DNA from: Cokeromyces recurvatus
Taxonomy: Eukaryota; Mucoromycota; Mucoromycetes; Mucorales; Mucoraceae
NCBI RefSeq assembly: GCF_025118155.1
Contig: NW_026251403.1
Coordinates: forward strand, 62,001 to 126,000
Direction of reading: 5' to 3'
DNA length: 64,000 bases
This document shows positions 13,030 through 26,237 of this stretch, piece by piece. How positions within the stretch are numbered: the stretch's first letter is position 1; each line of letters starts with the position of its first letter. Both the position numbers and the translations under genes were made by a program. The notes beneath the pieces were generated by a model. It did no database searches, was not told the DNA's origin, and saw only the letters and a program-made list of their open reading frames with translations.

Positions 13030-13356
13030 TTATTTGGTAGTGGAAAAAGAAGAGTCTTGTTCAATATTCTTCTTCTGTTGTTGACTCAAGGGAAATTTTG
13101 GGTCAGAATTATGGCTAAAGCTAACTCCATTATTACGACGCCAAACATATTCAGGTTGCTTTCTAAAATCCCATTCATGATCAGGTTGAACGGTCATATG
13201 TGATTGTCTTCCTGAAAGCGTATTTGGATTTGAGAATTCATCAACTGATGATATTTGAGAGTCTCTTCTTCTTCTTCTTCTTCGATTAGTGTTGGTAGCA
13301 TAGACTGCGGCAGCGCCAACTGCTCCTAATGAAAAAAATGTCATAGGGCTAGGCAT
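13030..13356 (-). CDS. Small protein with hydrophobic N-terminus, unknown function
   Basis: A 108-aa frame starting MPSPMTFFSLGAVGAAAVYA, followed by a basic cluster RRRRRRR and a polar tail with a WDFRKQPEYVWRR segment. The short hydrophobic N-terminus followed by Arg residues could be a membrane anchor or mitochondrial signal. An acceptor-like TTTTTTTCAG lies just upstream (about 13376) with the frame open, so a further upstream exon or a 5'UTR intron is possible. It is convergent with NOL10, with about 250 bp between stops. I do not recognise a family. Confidence 0.5.
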   Translation of the reverse strand: MPSPMTFFSLGAVGAAAVYATNTNRRRRRRRDSQISSVDEFSNPNTLSGRQSHMTVQPDHEWDFRKQPEYVWRRNNGVSFSHNSDPKFPLSQQQKKNIEQDSSFSTTK

Positions 13357-13808
13357 TTTATCTTGTTTGTTTCCTGAAAAAAAAATAAAGAAAGAAATAA
13401 AGAAAAAATAATAAAATAATAACAATAATAATAAAGGTAAAAAGAACATTATTTCATAGTCCCATATATTATATAGTAAAAATATGGATATAGGATATAT
13501 ATGTTTAGTATTGTATCTTCTGCCTATCATCTTATTTGCTTTGACTTTATTTTCGCTCCAATCAGAATACAATTTACGTGTTTCAATACATAATAAATTA
13601 AACCAAAAATGTAAAAAAGAAAAAAAAAAAAAAAAGAGAGGGTGAGAGAGTGAGAGAGTGAGAGAGAGTGTGTGTGTGAGTGTGTGAGTAAGGAGACAAG
13701 CAGGAAAGTTTGTTCATTTAACGTAGAGTAAATAATGTTAAAGATATTATTTAAATATTTAATATAATTGTTTCAATAAATATATAAATTATAATTATAT
13801 TATTTGAA
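13357..13808. other. Spacer with simple repeats
   Basis: AT-rich spacer upstream of the small gene. It contains an A-run (about 13621-13635) followed by a (GAGA/GTGA)n and (GT)n patch at 13637-13690. No gene seen. Confidence 0.5.
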
Positions 13809-15353
13809 TTATTCTATAAGAATCTTTGAATGTACTTCTTTATATATATTTTCTTCTATTTTCTTATTTTCATTATTTTCACTTTTTTCGGTAGAAATTG
13901 AATCGTTAATAGCTATATTTTCATCACTGTTATTCATCTTCCTTAATTTTTTGTTTGGTCTTTCATTTTCTTCGATGCTACGAGTTGAAGAAGTCCAAAT
14001 CAAGTATATTGATTCAATTGACATACTACGAGGGAAAGATAGAGGAGATTGGCTTATTTGTGAAACAGAAGAAGATAGACATAGCGAGGATAAAGTACAT
14101 TGACTATGATCATCTCTTTCTTCCTGTATCGTTACTGTCTCTGCTTCTAACCGTGGTTCAGGTATTGCATTGCCAACAACAGTTGTTTCTGGTGTGTTCG
14201 GCGTGAATATAGACCAATCATCACTAAATAATTTTGGAAAGGATGATGTAGATCGACTTTGACTATTATTCATTTTTTCTGCCTCTGACTGGGTCTGTAT
14301 GAAGGTTACTTTGTTTAGTGATGTACTAGTATCAAGTAAATTCTCTTTATTTTTTTGATGAAAGACCTCGTTATTGTCGTTCACAATCTTGACAGGTGCT
14401 GTATCGAGGTCTTTAGTGATAGTTTGGGGTATAAGCATCCATTTAGCAGAATCTGATTCTTTTGAGGAGTTAGGAACTAAATGAAATCTTGGATTTAATA
14501 CTAGTAAATGAAGCAAATTTTCCTATTTTTTTTAAAAAAAAAAGGGGAGGTTTATACATGTATCGTAATTATTAAATTATGTAATACCTTATCTATTTCT
14601 GGCTCTAAATAATTTAAAATCTCTTCAGTATTTAGAGAATTATATCTTTCAAGCACTTTAACTACTGCCAACTCCAATTCATGATTAAGCGTGTTGTCTT
14701 CATCCTTGGGCGTATTAATTTCTGATTCAGTTTCCTCATTCTGTTGTTGATCATTGTTTTGTAGTACTCTTGATAACTGGTCTGGATCCATACCAGGCTT
14801 TAAATAGTTGTCATTATTAGGTAAAACAAAGACAAAGCTTGTACCATCAATTTCAATTAAATCGCTTGACTTTAATATCGATGGTTTATCGCCGGGCCTT
14901 TTAATAACATGATTTATTTTTACTCCATTTCTACCATACACGTATAGTTCCCATCGGTCACGTCTTGCACTATAACGAATCTCACAATGTCTACGTGAAA
15001 TAGCTTTTGAATTACCTAGATCGATATCGACTAACTTTAGTTTTCGTGGTCTTCTTTGATCTTGATTTGGATCGTTGTTTAACACAGTACCGGAACGACC
15101 CAAGATAACAGAAAACTGACTTAAATAACTTGTCCAGTTAGAACCTGCCAATCGAGGGTAAAGATGAGCACTATTGATGGGTACTGAAGGTGTATTGGTT
15201 TTTACAGTGTGTGATGAGTCTGTTGATAATTGTTGTTCATCTGAATGTATCAAGTCGTTAAACTAAATTCTACTATATGAGTCATTTGTTTCCATATAGT
15301 AAAAATGTTATGTTTTTTTTTTTTTTTACCAATGAACTTGACGATTGAGACAT
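13809..15353 (-). CDS. FHA-domain protein (Fhl1-type FHA, no forkhead visible)
   Basis: Three exons: 15353-15330 (MSQSSSSL), 15262-14588 and 14522-13809, giving 470 aa with consistent phase. Residues of about 30-150 form a forkhead-associated phosphopeptide-binding domain: SQFSVILGRSG, KAISRRHCEIRYS (the Arg/Ser/His signature) and WELYVYGRNGVKIN. The form resembles the FHA of fungal Fhl1/Fkh regulators. The remaining two thirds is polar and acidic with a basic NKKLRK near the end. I find no forkhead DNA-binding domain in the reading frame or downstream. It may be a stand-alone FHA co-regulator or may have lost its forkhead. Confidence 0.8.
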
Positions 15354-15504
15354 GATTAACTTGAATAAAAAAGAATATGCCAAACAACATTTATTTATTT
15401 TTTTATTTATTTATTCAAGAAATAAAATAAAATGTACAATATGATTGGATATCAAGACTCATCTTTATTGTAAAAAACATAACAAATGAAAGCTTGAGGA
15501 AAAT

Positions 15505-16544
15505 TTATGCTTTCATAGGTGTTTCTGCAGCTACTGGTAAACCAAATTCATCTAGTTTTACATCCTGTGCCTAACATAAAAGAAAGTTAGATGGTATTCG
15601 AATTATTCAATTAAAGAAGCTTACCGAATTGGGATCAGTTTCAGCCGTCTTTGGCAGTTCTATATCTTCTTGTAAATACGAAGGTACTTCTTCTTCTTCG
15701 AATTCTAACTCATCTCCAAGTGCATCCAATTCTATAATGTAAACGTCAAAATATGTTTATTCATTCTTATTAAAAAAAAATGAAACAAACCTGCTTCAAG
15801 ATCTTCTTCATCAATATCATCAGGTAAATTGTATGATCTACCCACAGTTTCTTGTAATTCATTAGCTTGTTCCAACAAATCCTCCATTTCATCTTGCAAT
15901 TGCTAAGTAGATAGAGAAAAGGTACTTTAATACAAGTATAATATTAAGATTTCATAACTTACATCAATTTTATCTAAATTCACATTTTTGTATTGTTTCT
16001 TCATTTCCTTATTTGCAATTTGCATTGCGTCCACTGTTGCCATTACATTTCGTAAGTTTTCAGTTGTCATTTGGGCTTGCTCCATGTTAAAAGACTGTTG
16101 TTGCAGGTTATCACGTTGTGCTTCATATCTAAAAAGTTAACAAATGTAAATTCAAATGGATATATTTATACTAAGATGTGTAATCTACTTTAACTCACAG
16201 TTTCTTTTGTTTCAATACTCGTAAAGCTTTTTGTTGAACATTTTTCTATGATAATTAATTAATAAACATAAAATAGAGGATATTTCCTTTGATTACTTTT
16301 GCTGGTCCATCTCTCATTTTCTTTAACTGATCGCGATATCTTGTAAGTTCTGCATCTAATTTTTTTATCTTAACTTCAATAGCATCAACTCGTACTTCAG
16401 TCTAATTCACATTGATTAATAAAAGGAAAGTAAAGGAAATTGAAAACATGTTATCTATATATGTATTTATAAATTTACATTAGATATCGCATCATTAAGT
16501 GTTGGCTTTGTTTGTCTTTTTGTCGAACCAAAAAGTCTTTTCAT
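15505..16544 (-). CDS. VPS60: ESCRT-III subunit Vps60 / CHMP5
   Basis: Seven exons, all phase-consistent: 16544-16479, 16401-16297, 16245-16199, 16128-15963, 15902-15791, 15731-15625 and 15570-15505, giving 222 aa (human CHMP5 219 aa). Diagnostic segments are [10 protein letters not shown] at the start, [40 protein letters not shown], and an acidic C-terminus with a [19 protein letters not shown] helix of the type that binds Vta1/LIP5. It acts on endosomes in multivesicular-body formation, where it activates Vps4 through Vta1. It is tail-to-tail unlinked but lies beside the FHA gene on the same strand, 151 bp apart. Confidence 0.96.
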
Positions 16545-18161
16545 TTTTTTTTTCTTTCTTTCTTATTAATGATAAAAAAAAAAATAAAGAAAAAAGAAAT
16601 GCTTTTCAGAAGACTTGGCATTATATTCACTATATACACACTGACAATCTGGGTATAAAATTTAACTTTTTAAGCATTATTTGGACAAACAATGTCAAAG
16701 AAGAAGGGAATTCAGTAACTTATTTATGTAAATAAATATACTTCTTTATGATCTGTAAAATGAAGGGCGTTTAAAACTAGTTGATTTTATTAAGCTTTTA
16801 ATTTTTTATAATTTTTTTTTCTTTATATTGATTCCAATATTTGAATAGAGATATCACATCTTGGTTCATGCTAATGCGCTGTTGCAGTTTACAGCTGAGA
16901 TTTTGCTTTTTTTACGGACTTTAATGGTCTTTAAATCGTCACTATCAATTTGCTCTTGGTTAGCCACATTTGCGCTACAATAACTATACCCCCCCTCTAA
17001 TAGTGTGCTTATTCAAAGTATCAACATTCGTATACAATTTTAGATACACTGGAGCTGGGACATAGAAACTTGTCATCACACTCTCTGCAAATAAATAGTC
17101 ACTAAAAGATAAAAAGTGTCAGTCATTTCTCCGTCTCCCCTTTTTGTTTTGTTTTTTTTACAGCTGTCCTTGAATATAAAATGAAATTCAATTGCATGTT
17201 CTTTCCTATAAGTAATTTATGGAGAGCGATAAAGTCTATGATAGTTTGCCATAAATGATACGTTTATATGAACTGAATTTTGCTGTCTCAAAGATGTAAT
17301 AAGAACTTGTCTCATTTTCTATTTTCAATAAAACAGAGTACGATGCTATTGATTGTATTAAGTTCATGAAAGGTTCAATTTTTGATACACAGACTATTTA
17401 GGTAGAATTCTTTTTTTTTTTAAAAAAAAAATAAAATAAAAAGCGTTCCTTTATCTTTTTAAACATCCACTCCCCCCCCAGATCCTGCAAAGTTTTGTTT
17501 GATTGCTGTTTGCGTCTTCATGTTATGACAAAAGACATTAGGCAATACGAAAAAAAAGGGGTAGGTAGGTCAAGAGGATTTTAAATAAAGATAGGCTAAA
17601 TTGAACAAATTGAAAACAAGTAAAGTATTCGAAATCGATGTTTTAATATGCGAACACACTATGTATGTTCATTTAATCCTAAAGGTATCTTTTACTATTG
17701 ATGATTTAACCCGGGTAATAAATATCCGATTTATGAAAATAAATATAAACATGTATACATATATCGTTTAAGCGTATGAATGTATGCTCATGATTTCTGC
17801 AGTCTAAACTTGTTTGGTTTTTGTTTTGTTTTGTTTTTTTTTTAATTTTTGTTATTTTCATACAATACTTCTTAATATTAAACATAAATTCAGTAAATAT
17901 TGAAGATATCGATATCAAGAGCATTTTTTAGTACCTTTTATAAGTAATTGTAAATAAAGTAGTAGTGCATTAAAATGAAGAACTATGCTAGGATCCATCT
18001 CATTCTTGTTATGCGGAGAATTAATGTAATTAGTATTATTGATGATTTATGTAGAATGCGTGAAATCCGGTATTATAAAGTTTTGTAAAGCATGTGAACT
18101 TTTTTTTTTTTTTATAAATATTTTCTTTCTCCTTTACCCCACATTTCGAAAGAAAAAAAAA
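16545..18161. other. Intergenic region, no gene recognised
   Basis: AT-rich 1.6-kb spacer between divergent genes. A segment at about 16687-16740 recurs in diverged form at about 63137-63185 and may belong to a dispersed repeat. Short C-runs (16989-16995, 17473-17480) and A/T runs are present. No conserved reading frame seen. Confidence 0.5.
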
Positions 18162-19781
18162 ATGTTAAGAAATACAATTCATTTTACTACTAATTTGTCT
18201 CGTAGTCTTATTTTAAAAAGGTATTTTATTATTATTATTATTATTAAATATGTATTAATATATTCAACTTATTTAGGTCATTCACACAATCTGTCATTGC
18301 TCGAAATGCAGTAGGTTTGCCTACCTCTCTTCAATCCTTTACTGAAGAAGAAATGATGCTTAAAGATACGGGTAATTTTTTTTTAATGAAAATATTTTAT
18401 TTCAAAATGTGCGCTAAATATACAGGATAGTCGCCAGATTTGCTCAAGAGGTTATTAAACCAAAAGTATCACAAATGGATGAAACTGAGCAACTTGATTT
18501 ATCTGTCTTGAAAGGCCTCTTTGAGCAAGGCGTAAGTTTAAATTTATTAATAGGAAAAAAAAAGTTTATCCTAATTGTATGAGATAGCTTATGGGTATTG
18601 AAACAGAGGCGGATTATGAAGGTGCTAATTGTTCATTTACTTCCGCTATTATTACTATTGAAGGTATTTAACATTTACCCGTATCTTAAAAGATAAGAAG
18701 ATTCAATGTACCTTTTTTTTTTTTTTGTTAGAACTTGCCAAAGTAGATCCTGCTATTAGTGTTCTTTGTGATGTTCAGGTATAAATAATTATAATATTTC
18801 TAATATATGATTTTGTTCCTGAATTCTTTTTTTTTTCTTTAAAGAATACTTTAGTTGGAACTCTTGTTCGTAAATATGGTACTGATCATATTAAAAAAAC
18901 TTACCTTCCCAAGTTAGCCACCGAATCTGTGGGATGCTTTTGTTTATCTGAATCAGGTTCTGGCTCAGATGCATTTGCTCTTCAAACACGAGCTATTGAG
19001 AAGGATGATCATTATGTTCTTAATGGCACAAAGATGTGGATTACAAATTCTGCTGAAGCTGATATCTTTTTAGTATTTGCTAATGTGTAAATATATATAT
19101 AACAGAATGAAAAAGAATATATATATATATACTAATTGTTATCATTGTAGTGATCCTTCTAAGGGTTATAAGGGTATTACTTGCTTTATTGTGGAGAAGA
19201 AGATGGGTGTACAAGTAGCTAAGAAAGAAAGCAAGTTGGGTATTCGTGCATCGTCCACCTGTGTTTTGAATTTTGATGAAATTCGTGTACCTAAAGAAAA
19301 TATTTTGGGAGAAATAGGTAAAGGGTATAAATATGCTATTGAGATTTTAAATGAAGGTCGTATTGGTATTGCTGCTCAAATGATTGGTACTGCTCAGGGA
19401 GCTTATGATATTGCTCTCCCTTATCTTTTTCAAAGAAAACAATTTGGTCAGTTTATTGGTGATTTCCAAGCTATGCAACATCAATATGCTCAGATTGCTG
19501 TTGAAATTGAAGCTGCTCGGCTTTTGACCTATAATGCTGCTCGTATGAAAGAGGAAGGTAGAACGTTTGTTAAAGAAGCTGCTATGGCCAAACTATATTC
19601 TTCTCAAGTAGCTGAACATGCTGCCAGTAAGGCAATTGAATGGTGTGGTGGAGTTGGTTTTACTCGTGAGCTAGGTGTTGAAAAGTTTTATAGAGATGCT
19701 AAGATTGGTGCTATTTATGAAGGAACCAGTAATATTCAGCTTCAGACAATTGCTAAATTGGTTTCTGCCAATTATAAATAA
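18162..19781 (+). CDS. ACADSB: Short/branched-chain acyl-CoA dehydrogenase, mitochondrial
   Basis: Seven exons: 18162-18220, 18277-18371, 18431-18531, 18588-18663, 18732-18778, 18845-19086 and 19151-19781, giving 416 aa (human 432). The N-terminus ([20 protein letters not shown]) is a typical amphipathic mitochondrial presequence. Family signatures follow: [19 protein letters not shown], the substrate/FAD segment [45 protein letters not shown], and the C-terminal [14 protein letters not shown], whose Glu is the expected catalytic base. It oxidises 2-methylbutyryl-CoA and similar acyl-CoAs, passing electrons to ETF in isoleucine/valine breakdown. Ascomycete yeasts lack this pathway; zygomycete-type fungi have it. 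Confidence 0.95.
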
Positions 19782-20372
19782 AAAAAAATAAAAAAATAAA
19801 AAGTAAAAAGTAAAAAAAAAAAAAAAAATAAAAATTCTTAACGTTTTGCTTTTATGTATAGTTTATGTAGAAATAGATTTTTTGTTTTTTTTAAGTCAAG
19901 TTAGTTTAAAATGGCTTTGCAGTAGTAATATTTCATGCCTTGTTGTTATTGTTGTTAATGTTGTGTTGTCCTTTTTTGTATTGCGACAACATTATTACGC
20001 GTTTGAAGAACCGCTTCTTCGAGGGTGACGTCTGTTGGCTGCTTTCTATTTTTCTCTCGTGTCTTTTTAATTGTATACTTTTTTATCTTTATTTTCCTTT
20101 TTACCACATATATTTATATCGATATATATTTTTATATAATAAACAATCATATAAACATATTCATATACATATACATATACATAAAAGGCATCTATAGTAA
20201 GTAAAGAACTCTTGCCATTAAATGTACACTGAAAACCTTTTTTTATTATTGTTATTAATATTATATTGGCTGTAACTTAATTTGGCCATCTTTCTAATTG
20301 CTTTTTTTTTTTTTTTCTATTTTTTCTTTTATATAAATATCCATATTTATTTATTTATTTATTTATATAAAG
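19782..20372. promoter_or_regulatory. Spacer and clathrin upstream region
   Basis: The left part has A-runs just after the ACADSB stop (about 19803-19830). The right part is the clathrin heavy-chain upstream region with a T-run at 20302-20316 and an ATTT-repeat directly before the start codon. No other gene seen. Confidence 0.5.
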
Positions 20373-23300
20373 ATGAGTGACCAACTGCCTATTAAGTTCC
20401 AAGAGCATGCACAGGTAAGCTTCATTTGAGTAACACTTTTACAAGAAATATTGAAAAATAAAATGGCCAGCATAAAGAGCGCTAAAATATCTTCTTTTTT
20501 TTTTTTTTCATCTTAGTTGCAAAATCTTGGCGTCAATGCTGCCAGTATTGGCTTTAATACTTTAACTATGGAGTCTGACAGATTCATTTGTGTTCGTGAG
20601 CAAGTTAATAATCAAAACCAAGTTGTCATTATTGACTTGTCTAATAATAATGAAATTACTCGTCGACCCATCACTGCCGATTCTGTAATTATGCATCCCA
20701 AGGTTAAAGTTATGGCCCTTAAAGGTATATAATAGTATAGCTGTTCTCTTGAGTAATAGATTAATTAAAATGATAATTTAGCCCAAAGACAACTTCAAGT
20801 ATTTAACCTTGAATTAAAATCTAAACTCAAGTCTTATATAATGTCGGAAGATATTGTTTTCTGGAAATGGTTAGACCTTAAGACAATTGGTCTCGTTACA
20901 GAACAGTATGTATATCGCTGGTCTATTGAAGGTGATTCCGCACCCCAAAGAGTCTTTGAGAGACTTGGAACTTTAGCAGGTTGTCAAATTATCAATCTTC
21001 GTGTTTCATCTGATGAAAAATGGTATGTGCTTGTTGGTATCTCAGCTAAAGAGGGTCGTGTTGTTGGTTCTATGCAACTTTATTCCAAGGATCGTGGTGT
21101 CAGTCAACCTATCGAAGGTCATGCTGCTGCTTTTGCAGAGCTTAATATTGCTGATGCCCCTCTTCCAACTAAACTTTTCACTTTTGCTGTTCGTTCTGCT
21201 AATGGAAGTGCAAAGGTAAGTAAAGACATTAATCATTTGCCCGTTTATTTTTTTTAATGATTTTCTTTTCTCCAAAAAAAAAAATGAAAAGCTTCAAATT
21301 ATTGAAGTTGATCATCATGAAGGCAATCCCCCTTTCCAAAAGAAAGCTGTTGAAGTTTTTTCCCTCCTGAAGCTGCTACTGACTTCCCCGTTGCAATGCA
21401 AGTGAGTCACAAATATGGTGTCATTTACTTAGTCACCAAAATGGGTTTTATCCATCTTTATGATCTTGAATCTGGAACTTGCATTTATATGAACAGAATA
21501 AGTAGTGAGACAATATTTGTTACTGCTGAATTTGAACCTACTTCTGGTATTATTGGTGTTAATAAGAAAGGACAAGTAAGTATTAATTTCGGTCTAAAAG
21601 ATGAAAGTCATCACTAAAAAAGGTATATACATATATATTTTTACGCTTTTCTTTATAGGTACTTTCAGTTTCTCTTGATGAAAACAATATTATTCCTTAT
21701 ATTATTAATACTTTGAATAATACTGAATTGGCTCTTAAATTAGCTTCTCGCGGTGGCTTTCCTGGTGCTGATGATTTATATGTCGCTCGATTTAACCAAT
21801 TATTTGCAACTGGAAATTTTGGTGAAGCTGCTAAAGTTGCTGCTAACTCTCCTAGAGTAAATTTATCTATCAACTATTAAATATAGATTCAACAAACTAA
21901 TCATTTATCATTTAACTTAGGGTATTCTTCGTACTACTGACACAATTGAAAAATTCCGTCAAATTCCTGCAGCTCCTAATACACTACCACCTATCTTACA
22001 ATATTTTGGCACATTACTTGAAAAAGGTGTTCTCAACAAATACGAGTCTCTTGAACTTGCTAAACCTATCCTCACTCAAAATCGTAAGCCTCTTTTAGAG
22101 AAATGGTTGAAGGAAGATAAATTGCAGTGTAGTGAGGAGCTTGGTGATTTTGTCAAGCAGTATGATTCTCTTTTAGCTTTATCTGTTTATTTGAGAGCTG
22201 AAGTTCCTAACAAAGTTGTGCTATGTATGGCTGAAAACCGTCAATATGATAAGATTTTAGCTTATGCAAAGACAGTCGGCTATACCCCTGATTATGCTTC
22301 ATTACTCTATAACATTGCTCGTACTGATCCTGAAAAGGCTGCCGAATTTGCTACTTCTCTCGCTAATGATGAAAATGGTCCTCTAATTGAACCCGAAAAA
22401 GTAGTTGATGTTTTCCAATCTCAAAATATGATTCCTCAAGCAACTTCCTTCCTTCTGGATTATTTGAAGAGTAATCGAGAAGAAGATGCCGCACTTCAAA
22501 CTCGTGTTTTAGAAATGAATTTAATTCATGCCCCTCAAGTTGCTGATGCTATCTTGGGTACTGGTATGCTCACTCATTATGACAGAGTTGTTATTGGCAA
22601 TTTGTGTGAAAAGGCTGGTTTATATCAACGTGCCCTCGAGCATTACACTGATATTCATGATATTAAACGTATTATTCCTTATACTCATCAAATGAATGCT
22701 GAATGGCTTGTTAACTATTTCGGTAATCTCTCAGTGGATCAAACTTTAGATTGCTTAAAAGAAATGCTTTCCAATAACCTTCGTCAAAACCTTCAAATCG
22801 TTGTTCAAATTGCTATCAAATATTCTGAACAACTCCAACCTCATAATCTTATTGATCTTTTTGAATCTTTCAAGAGTAATGAAGGCCTTTACTATTATCT
22901 TGGATCCATTGTTAATGTGAGTCAAGATGGCTTAGTTCACTTCAAATATATTCAAGCTGCTTGTCGTACAGGTAATGTTCGTGAAGCGGAACGTATTTGT
23001 CGCGAAAGTACTTTCTATGATCCTGAAAAGGTCAAAAACTTTTTGAAAGAAGCTAAATTAAGCGATCAACTTCCCCTTATTATCGTCTGTGATCGTTTCA
23101 ATTTTGTTCATGATCTTGTTCTCTATTTGTATCACAATCATTTACAAAACTTTATTGAGACTTATGTACAAAAGGTCAACCCCTCCCGTACTCCTGAAGT
23201 TATTGGTGGACTTTTAGATGTTGGATGTGATGAGGACACGATCAAGAATTTACTTCTTTCCGTTCAAGGCGAACTCCCCGTTGAGAAGTTATGTGAAGAA

Positions 23301-25924
23301 GTAGAACAACGAAACCGTCTTAAATTATTATTACCTTGGTTGAACATGCGTGTTACTGCTGGAAGTACCGACCCTGAAGTATACAATGCATTAGCTAAGA
23401 TCTATATTGATACGAATAATAATCCTGAACCTTTCCTGAAAGAGAATGAGTATTATAATCCTCGTATTATTGGTAAATACTGTGAGAAGAGAGATCCTTA
23501 TTTGGCTTTTATTTGTTATGAAAAGGGTCAATGTGATTATGAATTAGTTCATATTACTACTGAAAACTCAATGTTTAAGCATCAAGCTCGCTACCTTGTT
23601 CACCGTCGTGATCAATCCCTTTGGAGCTCTGTGCTTGTTGAAGATAATCAACACCGCCGTGAATTAATTGATCAAATTGTTGCTACTGCTTTGCCTGAAT
23701 GTACTGATCCTGATGATGTCTCCGCCACTGTTAAGGCATTCATGAATGCTAACTTGCCTAATGAATTGATCGAATTATTAGAAAAGATTGTTTTAGAGAA
23801 TAGTGCCTTTAGTGATAACAAGACACTTCAAAACTTGTTAATCTTCACTGCTGTCAAGGCTGATCCATCTCGTGTTATGGACTACATCAACCGTCTGGAT
23901 AATTTTGATGCACCTGATGTTGCTGAAGTCTGTATTGGTGAAAACTTGTTCGAAGAAGCTTTTGTAATTTATAAAAAGCATAATGTGGATGCAAATGCTA
24001 TTGATGTTTTGATTGAAAAGATTTGTGATCTTGATCGTGCATATGAATTTGCTGAACGTTCTGATAAACCAGAAGTTTGGAGCAAACTTGCTAAAGCCCA
24101 ACTCGACCAAATGCATGTTAAGGAAGCCATTGATTCTTATATTCGTGCTAATGATACATCCAACTATATGGAAGTCACTCGTTGTGCCTCTATGGACAAT
24201 AAATATGATGATCTTGTTCGTTACTTGCAAATGGCTCGTAAGCAATCGCGTGAACCCTTTATTGAAACTGAATTATTATATGCTTATGCAAAGACAGACC
24301 GTTTAGTTGATATGGAAGATTTCTTAGCTAGTCCTAATATTGCACAAATTCAAGAAGTAGGTGATCGTTGTTTCCGTTCAGGTATGTTTGAAGCAGCCAA
24401 GATCTTGTACAGCAGTATCTCCAATCATGCTAGTTTGGCACAAACCTTGGTACACTTGAAGGACTATCAAGGTGCTGTTGACTGTGCTCGAAAGGCAAAT
24501 TCAACTAAAGTGTGGAAGGAAGTGAATGCGGAATGTATTAGACAACGTGAATTCCGTTTAGCACAAATCTGTGGTCTTCATATTATTGTTCATGCTGAAG
24601 AATTGGACGAACTTGTAAAGACATATGAAAAGAATGGTTACTTTGAAGAAATTATCAAATTATTAGAAGCAGGTTTAGGTTTAGAAAGAGCCCATATGGG
24701 TATGTTTACTGAACTCGCTATTCTTTATTCCAAGTATGCACCTGATATGTTGATGGAACACCTTAAACTCTATGTCTCACGTATTAATGTACCCAAGGCT
24801 ATTCGTGCTTGTAATGATGCTCACCTCTGGCGTGAATTGGTATTCTTGTATGTTAACTATGATGAATTTGATAATGCAGTGAGCGCGATGATGGAGCACT
24901 CTGTCGATGCTTGGGAACATAGTGCATTCAAGGAGATTATTGTCAAAGTATCTAATACTGAATTATACTATAAGGCGCTCAAGTTCTATCTTGCTGAACA
25001 ACCTTTATTGTTGAATGATTTGCTATCTGTTATGGTACCTCGTCTTAAACATACACGTGTCGTACAAATATTTGAAAAGTCAGATAACATTCCCTTGATC
25101 AAACAATACTTGATCTCTGTTCAGGATACCAACAATAAGGAAGTCAACACTGCCCTTAATGAACTCTATATTGAAGAAGAAGATTATGAAGCGTTACGTG
25201 ATTCCATTGACCATCATGACAATATTGACCCTATTGATCTTGCAAAACGTTTAGAGAAGCATGAATTGTTAGAATTCCGTCGTATCGCTGCCCACCTCTA
25301 TAAAAAGAACAGAAGATGGAGACAATCTATTGCACTCTCTAAAGAAGATCGCTTATTCAAAGATGCTATGGAGACAGCGGCTGAATCCAAGGACCGTGAA
25401 GTGGCTGAAGAGCTTTTGCAATACTTTATTGAAGTTGGTAAACGTGAATGCTTTTCTGCTATGCTTTATACATGTTATGATTTAATGAGACCCGATTATG
25501 TTATGGAGTTAGCATGGAGACATGGATTAAATGACTTTGCTATGCCTTACATGATTAATATTATGAGGGAACAATTCAATAAGGTAAATTTGTGAAAGTA
25601 TTATTGGATAAATTTTCATATTTCATTTATATGAATGTATATAAATATTTAGATCTCTGTATTGGATAAGGAAGTGAATGAACTTAAAGAAAAGATTGCC
25701 AAACAAGAAACCGATAATGGAAATGGTTCGTGTTTAATTTAATTTGGGATAACATGAGTTTATTAATTGATAATTCTATAATAGGATCTGCTACACCTTT
25801 AGGTAGTTCAATGGGAAACCCACTTATGTTAACAGCGCCTAATACTATGATGTCACAACAATCACCTATGATGACTGGTACATCATTTAATCACTCTCCT
25901 AGTCAACAGTTTGGAGGCTTTTAA
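20373..25924 (+). CDS. CHC1: Clathrin heavy chain
   Basis: Eight exons: 20373-20414, 20517-20724, 20782-21215, 21292-21575, 21659-21856, 21921-25583, 25653-25725 and 25785-25924. The expected protein is about 1680 aa (human 1675). The N-terminal propeller ([35 protein letters not shown]), linker (RNRGFP-like [20 protein letters not shown]) and CHCR leg repeats are all recognisable. It forms triskelia for endocytic and TGN coats. One defect: the T-run at 21356-21361 has six T where seven are needed to encode [16 protein letters not shown], so the frame is broken by -1 at about residue 250. Everything else is intact, so this is more likely a homopolymer error in the sequence than a real mutation. 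Confidence 0.97.
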
Positions 25925-26083
25925 AAAAAAAAAAGAAAAAAAAATTAAAAAAAAAAATAAGTGGCATTTTTTATCTCTATTTCTTAATAAATTATTTTCA
26001 TAAATGAACAGATTTGCTTTTTTTTTTTAAAAAAAAAAAAAAAAATTAAAAATAAAAAAAAAATAGTGTGATATAGCAAATCG

Positions 26084-26119
<36 letters not shown>

Positions 26120-26237
26120 AAAGAAACTCCCCAAAAACTTCGAACATTTTTTTTAAAAAAAAAAAATTAATAATTCAACTGTTTCTACTTTTTCTTCTCT
26201 TTCTCCGTCGCCATTTTATTTTATATATATATATAGT
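25925..26237. other. Spacer with A-runs
   Basis: Consists mostly of A-runs and A/T palindromic runs (for example about 26083-26117) downstream of clathrin. The last 40 bp (TATATATATA before 26238) are the immediate upstream region of the next gene. Confidence 0.6.
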
